Source: Aplysia californica (lineage: Eukaryota > Mollusca > Gastropoda > Aplysiida > Aplysiidae). From it: DNA of 64,000 nucleotides. The position numbers and the translations under genes are program-made. The notes beneath the pieces are model-generated. The model was not told where the DNA came from. It worked only from the letters and a program-made list of their open reading frames with translations, and ran no database searches. The stretch spans positions 1,319,596 to 1,383,595 of the forward strand of contig NW_004797286.1 in the NCBI RefSeq assembly GCF_000002075.1, written 5' to 3'. Shown one piece after another: positions 1 through 51,756 of the stretch (the first letter of the stretch is position 1; each line of letters opens with the position of its first letter).

Positions 1-162
1 CGTAGCCTATTATTTCCGAGTGATGGCGGAAATTCAAGTACACTACGATAAACGGTGAGACAAAACAAATTGTGCCGGTACCATAGAGGTCCTTAACAAA
101 TAACACCCAACTTATAGTATTTCATGGTAATGGAGAAAAATGAAAAAAGGTAAGGATCTATC

Positions 163-164
<2 letters not shown>

Positions 165-212
<48 letters not shown>
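165..212. repeat. (ATT)n microsatellite
   Basis: About 16 uninterrupted ATT units, adjacent to SINE S3 copy 1. Confidence 0.95.
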
Positions 213-244
213 GACCAGCTAGCGACGATAGAAATATCATCAGA

Positions 245-445
245 GGAGGTGGGCTTCGAACCTGCTCATGGCAGCTAACCTGGGCTATGAGGGATACAAC
301 ATCTCAGCAGAAAGACTGAGCTCCTCGGGGGAAAAAACTTATCTCCATATGGGGATCAACCTCAAGTCTTTTGCGTTCAACAATGAAGCACCTAACCACT
401 ACACCACAAACATTATTGACATGTCGGCCTACCTGACATCAATAG
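245..445 (-). repeat. SINE family S3, copy 1
   Basis: Shares GAGGGATACAACATCTCAGC and AGAAAGACTGAGCTCCTCGG with copies at 595 and 5145, and the reversed tRNA-like head near CACCTAACCACTACACCACA. The 77-codon open frame across it is not a gene. Confidence 0.6.
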
Positions 446-594
446 GAAGAGACAAAACGTGTAATGGCTGCAGTATACATGATGTACATGTATGTATATA
501 ATCACCTGGTATACAAGTATATCACTTGTAGTCTACTATTAATTCTTAAACAAAATATACGAGTCTTGTAAGTGGTTGTAAATTAATGTTCAGT

Positions 595-735
595 ACCATC
601 CCAGACTGAGAGGGACTGTGCATCTCAGTAGAAAGGCAAAGAAACTTGATAATACGCCTTCCTCCTTTGGGGACCCAACTCAAGCCTTTTGTTCATAAGG
701 CAAAAAGCTTATCCATTACATTACACCACAAACAC
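595..735 (-). repeat. SINE family S3, copy 2
   Basis: Blocks CATCTCAGTAGAAAGGCAAA, GGGGACCCAACTCAAGCCTT and CATTACACCACAAAC parallel the copy at 245. Confidence 0.55.
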
Positions 736-1063
736 TGGTTAGAACAACAATAATTTTAAGCACCATAATTAAACACTTCAGTACACCACACTATAAGTTG
801 GAACATCAAGCTACTGTATGTCCAGTGACAATAACCTTTAGACATGTGATCACTGGGGTGTATCTTTGGATTAGTTTTTGGAAAGTTTTCATTCTAACAC
901 CCCACCGGGTGAAGCACCCATCAGATCAGTTTGAAATTTGGTCCCCAAACAGGTCGCAGACACAGGTGAGGTATCATAAGAGAAAAACAGTTTCAGACCG
1001 CATGTGGACATAGGATTTGAACTTCAGTCAGTTAGTCAATTTTGTAGCACCTGCTGATTCTAA

Positions 1064-1862
1064 AGCCCCGGTTACACGCAACGATAAATTGTATGATTCG
1101 TCGTATGAGAGAACTGTCCGTTTTATCGAACTGTGTTGTCTGTTTACACGTTCCAATCTATCATGAAGTTTTCTTTCGATTGAGGAGATTCCTCGTCATA
1201 AAGCCACCATAATATGCTCTTAGCGACAATAGGGATTTGCCTGCTCTCTATGTGAAGGTTTCGAGCTCTGGACCTAATGAATGGAAGGCGAACACCTCTA
1301 GATCACGAGAGCACCCCCCCCTTTCCCTGTACATTTTGATTTAGCAGAACAGTGTCTTTAGAAAAGGGTGGCCATACTGTAGTCCTACCGTGTAGAGTGT
1401 AGAACCGGAAGCTACGACTTGATTGCAGATGTGCAACGCACCAAGTGACCTTGATACACAGCTTCACCCTTGACGATCAACTAAATAATAAAATTGCTAA
1501 AATATATATAATAACACACCAAATCAGGTTCCCAGCCAGCAACTTTGCTTATTTTGAGATGCTGATTCAGAATATGAAATCAATTTTTTACCTACGATGA
1601 TTATTTTTAAAATTTTGAGCCCTGAGTATCGTTCTGCGCAGCGGCAAATTTCAAAGTGAATCTACGTCACATCACGTCTCCTTCCAGTGTGACCGTGATC
1701 ACACGGAAAATATCAAGCAGCTCTTATTTCTCGTCTGAGTCTACAAACCATCGTTCAATCGTCCAAATTTTGTACAATTTTGTGGTTACACCTAACAATT
1801 TATCGTATGATCGCTATATCGTCCAGTTTTTGTACAATTTATCGTTATGTGTAACCGGGCCT
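1064..1862. mobile_element. PIF/Harbinger-like non-autonomous DNA transposon
   Basis: Inverted ends of about 28 bp: left AGCCCCGGTTACACGCAACG, right (reversed) AGGCCCGGTTACACATAACG. The element is flanked by TAA at 1061-1063 and 1863-1865. A 3 bp TAA/TTA target duplication with GGCCCGGTTACAC-type ends is typical of PIF/Harbinger. No transposase frame remains. A fragment resembling the head of the type C SINE sits inside at about 1240-1320. Confidence 0.75.
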
Positions 1863-1865
1863 TAA

Positions 1866-2231
1866 GACATAGACAGGAATAAAAATCAATCATGTCATAA
1901 GTTCCTAGAAAGAATTTCAAAGAAAGCCAAGATGACGCCAGTTCAAAATGTGACAAAACTTTAATGATCACAGCACAACTAAAAATTCATACAATACTTA
2001 ACAAAGTCTGAAGCACAAAAGTAAAGCTTCATGCACTGACAGAAAACGTCATGAAAACCTGTGGAAAGACACTGAGACCACACAGATCTTAAAATATAAT
2101 CATTTAAGATTGCCAAACACTAGTACTGAGAGTAACTAACAAGTCATACTAGAAGTCATGCCAGGCAACATATTGTCCTCACCCACATATCCCTACATTC
2201 ATTATCACTTTCTTTAAGCACACACCCTCCC

Positions 2232-2266
<35 letters not shown>

Positions 2267-3125
2267 ACTCCTTTTTTTTAAAGCCCGTCATAAGGCAAGA
2301 TCGACTACATTCATTACACACACCCCCACCCACAGCTCGTCTCTCAGTCCCAAAATGTCGCACTGTACACTCAGCTGATCTATACAAGCCTACATGAGAG
2401 CGCATTGCACCTGCTAGGGCTGGATCATAACACTCACTTTTTTCTTATAGTACAGAGTTAAGGAAATGCGGAAATAATCAGGGGGGGGGGATAATTATGC
2501 ACTACACTAATGTGTAAACAGTACGTCCTGTCTTATTTCCCTTGAATCCTCACACTTAGATTACTCATTTTCTTTGCTGTTAGCAGTAATATTGATCAGG
2601 GTGTATTGCACAAACACATAATAAAATATAAAAGAGCCCCAACAAAAGAACTTACAGGGGAAACTAATTGAATGGTGGTGACCTTATAAACGCATACATA
2701 CCGGTATAAACAAAAGCAAAAACAGGACATAAGTTTTCAAATGTAAAAACTACAAGAATGTAAGAACTTAGTAGTACATAGTCTTACACATCAAATAATG
2801 AGCATCAAATAATGAGCAGCACACAATATGCAAATAAAAGCCACATTCCTGCATATGGAACAGTTTTAAAGATACAGAACTCCAAAATGAAGAATTAAGA
2901 ATTCTTATTACAGCTAAACTTCATTATGTCATTATGCAAGACAAAACAAGTCTGCAAACTTCTAAAAAAGTGGTGTCCCAACATCCAGGGTGGAGTGAGT
3001 GTGTTTCTAGCAAGAACTAACACGACTTTCCACTATGACCACAAGCTGAAAATAAAATCATACATCTCAACATCACCAGACAGTCTATCATAGGCAGAGT
3101 GTCAAACTGAGAACAGCAAGGCGAC
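1866..3125 (-). other. Probable 3' UTR/flank of the ACSBG-like gene
   Basis: No coding sequence. AT-rich, with the poly-C tract and a G run at 2481. A minus-strand ATTAAA at 1960-1965 could end the transcript. Confidence 0.4.
2228..2267. repeat. Poly-C tract
   Basis: A cytosine run of about 35 bases flanked by CCCT. It lies in the presumed 3' UTR or flank of the ACSBG-like gene. Such a run is prone to sequencing length error. Confidence 0.9.
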
Positions 3126-45611
<42,486 letters not shown>

Positions 45612-46185
45612 CCGATGGTTCTTCTATGAGATTCGGGGGCTGAAGTCGCGCTGTAGGACGTGCCTAGGCACAAGGCGTGACTTGACTCTTGGCCATAGAG
45701 TTACCCCCTTTTAAAGTACATCTATGCTCTTGGCTTTATAGTTTGAACATCTGTGCGGCTCCAGACTCAAGACAAACGGCAGCATAGACTGAACACGCCC
45801 CCCCCCCCCCCTCGGAACCTCCTCATTTATTTTATTTCTCTTTCGGCTCTACAGTGCTGTTAGATTGTGCGTTTAGGACCTACACTTGAATGAAGTTTTG
45901 AGCTTATTAACTGCATACTATGTACGATTTTGTTCTGTGGGTGGAGATAAGACAAAACAATGGCCAGAACATAAGCCCCTTTTATCAGTGAGTTGAGGTA
46001 GTTTTAAACTGGAACCTAGTGTTTCTTCTTAAATACAAAAATATAGGCCTAACGTATAGGATACCTACTTGAAATTCTGATGTGGATGGAAATCAAAAGA
46101 AATGTTTTCATCATAAATGGTATCATCACGAAGGATGCGCTGTTTAACAACAACAACAAAAGCGGCAAATTTGCTTTTAACATAG
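45612..46185. other. Presumed 5' UTR/promoter side of the ACSBG-like gene
   Basis: Upstream of the exon 1 ATG on minus. No TATA box or initiator could be chosen with confidence. It contains a C run (45799-45811). Confidence 0.35.
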
Positions 46186-46225
46186 TTTTAGTAAAAGTTG
46201 TATGGCACTTGCAACACAATAAGGT

Positions 46226-47040
46226 CCCCCTCGGGGGATGCTTTTTAACTGATTTAAGTGTCTTTAGTCCATTCCCAAAGGGGGGGGGGGGAGACATTAA
46301 CATAATTATGCAGTGTATAATTGTGAGGCAGCGTGGTGGAATCAGGCTCTCGTCAAAATAATCAAAATGAAGAAACTTGCATTTTTCCGCAGGTTTGTGA
46401 ATTTTTATTAAATTTTTTTTTTTGGCTCAACACCTTTCATGCCCATTAAAGAACTCATTTCTGTGTGGATTTTTCTGAAAAACGTTGATTAAAGACACAG
46501 AAAAAGTAAATTTTCAGTTACCACGGACTCTTAAGCTAAGGAAATAACTAACCTTTAGCGGCCATTTTCTCACTAATTTTACTTCTGAAAATAGGTGACT
46601 CCCCCACCTCCTTCTTTCGTAAATATCTCAACTTGTATTCAAGATAAATTGATACTTTTTTTTATCCAAATAAAGACAAGTGAACGAGCTTTAAGATGAT
46701 ACTAATATCTCTACATGCCCAAGAATTGGCGAGAGCCTGATTCTACCACGCTGCCTCACAATTGTAAAAGGGCTGATTCATCAATATCACGCTCATATTA
46801 TTGTGCCTGAAGTGCAACAGGGATCTGCTGCCTTTTCTTTCTTAATCCTTACTACGTCATTACTATTGTGACTCGCTATTTCCGTGCCTTATTGATAGTC
46901 GAAGCAGACTTTGTGTTGTTGAAGCTAGAGAGGTGAGCAGAGTAAGCCTATTCCCTGTAAGGACTTCTCTGTTGACATACACCCCTTGGCGTTCATATGA
47001 CCTTATACAGTTGCGAGTGCCGTAAAAACTCTACTAAAAC
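46226..47040 (+). repeat. Type A repeat, copy 5, split by MITE M1
   Basis: Opposite orientation to the other type A copies. The head half (GTGTCTTTAGTCCATTCCCA) is at 46250-46318 and the tail half (AAAGGGCTGATTCATCAATA to ATTCATATGACCTTATACAG-like tail) at 46764-47035; the gap is exactly the M1 copy. A truncated plus-reading tail of another copy abuts at 46185-46225. Confidence 0.8.
46323..46759. mobile_element. MITE family M1, copy 6 (best ends, nested)
   Basis: GTGAGGCAGCGTGGTGGAAT at left and, reversed, GTGAGGCAGCGTGGTAGAAT at right, the best-matched ends in the window. AATT flanks it (46319-46322, 46760-46763). It splits a type A repeat; other type A copies show the uninterrupted target (AGAATTGTAAATGG), so the insertion point is clear. 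Confidence 0.85.
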
Positions 47041-47089
47041 AAACTAAACATGTCATATTAATTTTGTACTACTATTACTATAATAGTAG

Positions 47090-48182
47090 AAGCAGGAATA
47101 ATGAAGGACAGCGGACAAAGCCAAAAGGACCCTTCAGACCCGAAATTTAAGCTTACGTTCCCCAAGTGTGATTTTGGTTGAATTTTTTTTTGGAAGTACA
47201 TAACATCCCAAAGTTCAAATTGGCGCAAAAATTTGCTTGTAAACTTTTATGTCCGGGTTCGATGACAATTTTTACTGCATCATCTCTGTTGAACAAGTAT
47301 CCGGATTGCGTCGTGGAATGTTCGCACCACGTATGAAGCAGAAAGAGTTCTCAATAGTACAAAAGATGAAGAGATACAGGCTGCACATACTATAGGATTC
47401 AGCGAAACCCATTGGATCCAGTCTGGACAGAAGCAGCTCGACTCGGGGGATTAATATTGTATCCTGAGAGGGAAGACAAGCACCGTGCGGAGGGAGTTGG
47501 AATTATTTTGAGTAAGTATGCCCTGAAGTTACTTATTAGAGGATGAGAACCACAGGAGAAGAGGATCATCATAGCTTCATACAAGGAATAAGAGCATCAA
47601 CATTAACATAATTCAGATCTACGCCCCAAATGAAGCATCGGGTCATCGAAAAACTACCAAGGAAGGATGTCAACATCGTAAAGGGAGATGCCAATGCTAA
47701 GATTGATCAGGACAACGTAGTTTATAAGGGAATCATGGGACAACACGGCATGGGACAAATAATTGAGAACGGTGAGCGATTTGCAAATGTCTGTGCTTTC
47801 AACAGTTTTGTCATTGGAGGCTCTGTTTTTCCCCACAAGAGGACCCACAAGGTTACGTATGGGTATCACCGGATGGAGTGGCGGAGAACCAGATCGATCA
47901 CTTTTGTATCTCACGTAGGTTCAGGCGTTCACAGGAAGATGTCACAGTACAGAGAGGGGCAGATCATGTTGGATCGGATCATCATCAATTCTGCTGTTAG
48001 CAACCCCCCCCAAAAAAAACCACAAAAAAAACAAAACAACAACAAACAAATGGATCATGTACAGACAAGTGGGAATAAGACATGGAGCGACATGCGACTC
48101 GCCCAGGATAGGGAAAGGTGGAAAGTGTTTGTACGTGGCCTATATCCTGATCCAGGGTGAAAAAGGCAAAGATAATGATGAT
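47090..48182 (+). mobile_element. Same RTE family, both ends present, RT core deleted
   Basis: Starts GCAGGAATAATGAAGGACAG like the leader of the 35305-37645 element. The endonuclease follows (DANAKIDQDNVVYKGIMGQH, NGERFANVCAFNSFVIGGSV, FPHKRTHKVTYGYHRMEW). At about 48000-48060 it jumps through a C/A-rich run to the extreme C-terminus (TWSDMRLAQDRERWKVFVRG then LYPDPG) and the family 3' end. About 120 bp near 47155-47285 is extra sequence. Confidence 0.78.
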
Positions 48183-48299
48183 AATAGTAGACCTAACAAT
48201 AATATTTGTTCGTCCGTTTATTACTTATTTTTATCTATTTGCATTTTTTGTTGTTCTGCGGCATCTGTAATTTTATGTTCTTCTCTCTCTTGCCCTTTT

Positions 48300-48490
48300 T
48301 AACTCCCAGTGGAGCACAGGCCATCAACAGCATTACTCCAGCGAAGCCTGTCCTGAGCATCCTTTTCTATCTGTTTCCATGATGTCCCCGCTTTTTCAAT
48401 TTCAGCTTGTACTGCTCGTCTCCATGTCATCTTTGATCTTCCCTTTTTCCGTTTTCCTTGTGGGTTCCACTTTATGTTCTTGGCATGGTA
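48300..48490 (-). mobile_element. RTE-like LINE 3' fragment
   Basis: Minus translation KWNPQGKRKKGRSKMTWRRA then SWKQIEKDAQDRLRWSNAVD is the arginine-rich C-terminus characteristic of RTE ORFs. Only this end remains. It lies tail-to-tail with the element at 47090-48182. Confidence 0.72.
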
Positions 48491-49101
48491 AAAAGCTAAA
48501 GCCTGTTGTACTGTCTGTTTTGGTATGTAATGTGACTTCGGTACGTGATGTACATGTCATGGTAGCCTACACTGCGGTCCTTGTAAAAAAGCATCCCCAA
48601 CGTAGCCTAGGCCTAATCAAAAACTCAAACAAAAAGGTGCCAAATGTGTGTGCTCACCGGTTTTACCAACAAACTTACCGAGTGCTCTCCCATTGCCCCT
48701 TACCGGATATTCCTGTTGCATGGCCAGACTAAGCAGTCAGTAGGCCTACGAGATCATAGAGCTGCAGAGAAGAAAAGAAAAGGTAGGCCTAGTCCAGCGC
48801 ACAGGGCACAGTCCTTTTTTGTGGAGTGGGTTTTATTCTGTTAATTAGCAGAGTCTGATTTTATTAAAGTTTAAACCTGATTTGTTTGTAGTTATCTCTG
48901 TACAGTTGGATTTGTCAAATAAGCCGATTTTTATGTTGACCTGGAGTCGACAGTAAAGTAGACTTGACAAGAGTGTGTGTACTGTGTGTGGCGTTGTCGG
49001 CGTTGTGTTGGCGTTGGTGTGTTGTCCTAAAAATTAAGGACTTTAAAGGTGCTCTGTGTCAGTCCTTGCTTATAATTGTTTGGTGCCCAGAACCCGTAAA
49101 A

Positions 49102-49154
49102 CTAGAATCTAGATCTAGATCTAGATTAGATCTAGAATCTAGATCTAGATCTAG
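49102..49154. repeat. Palindromic (CTAGAT)n repeat
   Basis: AGATCTAGATCTAGATTAGA and TCTAGAATCTAGATCTAGAT: a hexamer repeat that is its own reverse complement, about 300 bp upstream of the candidate NCLN promoter. A shorter relative is at 43690-43715. Confidence 0.85.
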
Positions 49155-49429
49155 TGAAACAATAGATAGGCCACCTCTATTCTCACCCGGGATGAGAATA
49201 GAGTGCAGGCTAGTCTTTTGTCTTTTGGCTATTCTCACCCGGTGCGCGTTCACCGTTATAGCCTAGATCTAGGCCAACAAATTTTGCGTTCACCCTTAAC
49301 CACAGAATTCTACACTGTGATAACAGAAAAATTGTAGAATTCTGTGCCGTGAACAAACGTTCCATTACAACTGTAGCCTACTAAAAGCGTACAATTTTGT
49401 ATGTGGGCAGTGGCAGTGGAGAGAGGAGT

Positions 49430-49470
49430 AGCGCGAGAACTTCCGGTCAAAACAAAATGGCGACCCGCGT
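49430..49470 (+). promoter_or_regulatory. Candidate TATA-less promoter of NCLN (ETS and YY1-like motifs)
   Basis: CpG-bearing sequence contains ACTTCCGG (49439-49446, ETS core) followed by AAAATGGCGAC (49454-49464, YY1-like). In animal housekeeping promoters the YY1 motif commonly sits at the start site in the sense orientation. It lies 2 kb upstream of NCLN exon 1, which has an acceptor before its ATG, so an unannotated 5' UTR exon here fits. The downstream part is lost in the gap. The ATG could instead open a separate short frame (MATRVVRLDSKSSIFVDNQI). Confidence 0.45.
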
Positions 49471-49518
49471 AGTTCGGCTCGATTCGAAAAGTAGCATCTT
49501 TGTAGACAACCAAATTAA

Positions 49519-49618
49519 NNNNNNNNNNNNNNNNNNNNNNNNNNNNNNNNNNNNNNNNNNNNNNNNNNNNNNNNNNNNNNNNNNNNNNNNNNNNNNNNNN
49601 NNNNNNNNNNNNNNNNNN
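49519..49618. other. Assembly gap, 100 N
   Basis: A run of exactly 100 N, a conventional placeholder for a gap of unknown size. It lies next to the likely NCLN promoter, with a LINE 3' tail resuming on the far side. Confidence 0.99.
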
Positions 49619-49740
49619 GAGAAGAAAGGAAGTAGTAAGAAAGGTTTTTGAAAAATAAATGGGTATTCCAATGTAAAGCACATTGAGCTACTTTTTTGGA
49701 AATGCGCTATATAAATGTTATTATATTATTATTATTAATC
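49619..49740 (+). mobile_element. CR1/L2-type LINE 3' tail
   Basis: GAGAAGAAAGGAAGTAGTAA and AAATGCGCTATATAAATGTT match 62005-62105 almost base for base, followed by ATT repeats. It emerges directly from the N gap, so more of this element may fill the gap. Confidence 0.8.
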
Positions 49741-50544
49741 TGGCTAGCAAACCACCCCGCCCCTGACCCGATCCCCCAATGGGCACCCTGTGTAGCATTA
49801 TTATATAAGCAGTCAATACGAGGGCTGTCAGAAAGCAGCTGTCCCAGATGTATGACCTGAATTTTACCAGCTGAATAAATTTAGCTAAATTGCCATTGGA
49901 TTACACATCAGAAAGACTGGCTCTTAGAATTGATAAAAAAGTAAAAGTCGATTACTCACTCTCATGAGAGCATCCAGGTGGAGGCTGTACCCAGAGATGA
50001 GCATGACTTCTCTGTCACTATCACAATCCAAAAATGATTTTGATTTGTCAGTGAAATGTTTATAATTCTTCTAAATATTAACAACCAAACTCACACACAT
50101 GTAGTGACAAGTGATGGCAAATTTAAACCTGCAATGAATTGAGGTTTTTCTGTCATTTTGTTTCTCAAGAAATATCATGTGTGTGTATGTTGCATATTTT
50201 TATTTTTCATTCTTAAAAAAATATTTTTCAGCCCTGTCACAAATAAGTATTAATGACTGAAAGATACTAGATCTACTAAATTCGAAAATTGTATGGTAAC
50301 AAGAGTTGGTGCGCTCTCACTTTCTGTCAATCAATTAACTAATGGAAATTATTTCAAAAGGTGTAAATCATGAGAGAATGCCCCTCAGTGAAAACTCATC
50401 TTTTGTGCACATGATCCTCTGTTCTTTTGTCTTTCGCCTGTACAAGTAACTTGGACCAGGCCAAGGGCAGCCTGATACATTTTTACTTTCACTCCGGCAT
50501 ACAGATGGGACTGCTTTTGGTGGTCAAATTTCTGAATTATGTAA

Positions 50545-50615
50545 GGCTATGTGGTGAAATCTGGTGCTTGTCAAAATAAGGAAATCAGAGAAACAAGCAT
50601 TTTTCCGCCAGTTTG
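50545..50615. mobile_element. MITE family M1, copy 7 (terminal fragment)
   Basis: GGCTATGTGGTGAAATCTGG then TGCTTGTCAAAATAAGGAAA and TTTTTCCGCCAGTTTGG match the first 70 bp of copies 5 and 6. The rest is absent. Confidence 0.6.
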
Positions 50616-51521
50616 GATATAAAGTTGAATGCAACTGCACCTTCGCATTCCATGATATGCTGATATGACCAAGTGAAAATACAATGTGTATCATTAGCTG
50701 GCATTTGCTGAGGTCAATAAAGTACATTCACACGGATATTGGTGTCTGTGAAATGAGAAATGTGTCAAATCGTCTTTTGGAACTTATCTTTGATGAAGCT
50801 AACAACTTCGAGGGCTTCATTCACACTGACTTGGTGTCTGAAACTGCACAGCACGTATATGAGTCAAATCATTTTTTTGTTAGAAATTTATAATGATCAA
50901 TGACAAAGCGAATAACTTTTAGGGCTAAAAGGAAGAAATCAAGTTTATAAGATGGGTATGTAATGATAATGTGACTGATGCAGTAATGGAAGATAAGAAC
51001 TTTGAACAATTTCAGACTTTATGAGTTTTTTACAGCATATATATATGTTGCAGCAATGGAAGACTACTAATTTTATACAGTTTAGTTTCATAATGTTATT
51101 GCCTTTTTGATATAGCTTTCCTTGGTTTTGAATTTTCACTCTTTTGGACTAACCAATGCTACGTTGAGTGCATGCTAGTAGACATGATTTTTTTTCCATT
51201 GGCAGTTGATGTTCATGTGCTTCTACAGGACCTTATTAAATCATTATTCTTTTTTCTTTTCTCTAAGGTGAAGGGAAAATAAAAATAAGTAAGACAAGAC
51301 TGTAAAATGCCTCTGTCAAGCCAGATCTGATAAACTGGTTGACTTGTCTTTGTTAGGAAATAAAGAATAGTTTTTTTTAATAAAGGTCAAATAGCAGGTA
51401 CTGATTGATAGAGGTAGTCAGGTCTTGTACAAATAAAACGTTATCAAATCTTCTATAGGTCTGAGAATTTCATCATATTTTTGAGGCAAGAAATGATAAA
51501 GACATTTTTTTTCTTTCCCAG

Positions 51522-51756
51522 ATTTCCATTGAACTTTGACAAGCTGTGACAGTTTGAGTACAAGACTCAATCACTGCCATCATGTGGTTTGATGAAGTTG
51601 GAGAAATCTTTGAGCTTTTTAAGGGGAGTTTTCCTCTCTCATTTTTGTTTTTTGTACCCATTTTTATCATCATATCTCCTGTGAGCCCTGTGAATGCAGC
51701 TCAAGAATTTGGAGTGTACCGGATGCAGCAATATGACTTGCAAGGGTCAACATTTG
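51522..51756 (+). CDS. NCLN: NCLN exon 1 (coding from 51582)
   Basis: A polypyrimidine tract and AG at 51520-51521 suggest a spliced 5' UTR ahead of the ATG at 51582. It encodes residues 1-58: a short acidic lead, a hydrophobic signal/anchor, then [17 protein letters not shown]. Donor TTTG|GTAAGA, phase 1. Confidence 0.93.

Noticed and set aside
49457-49518. First exon of a separate gene beginning MATRVVRLDSKSS
   Set aside because: Only 20 codons before the gap, no homology recognised; the ATGGCG fits a YY1 promoter motif better. Not excluded.
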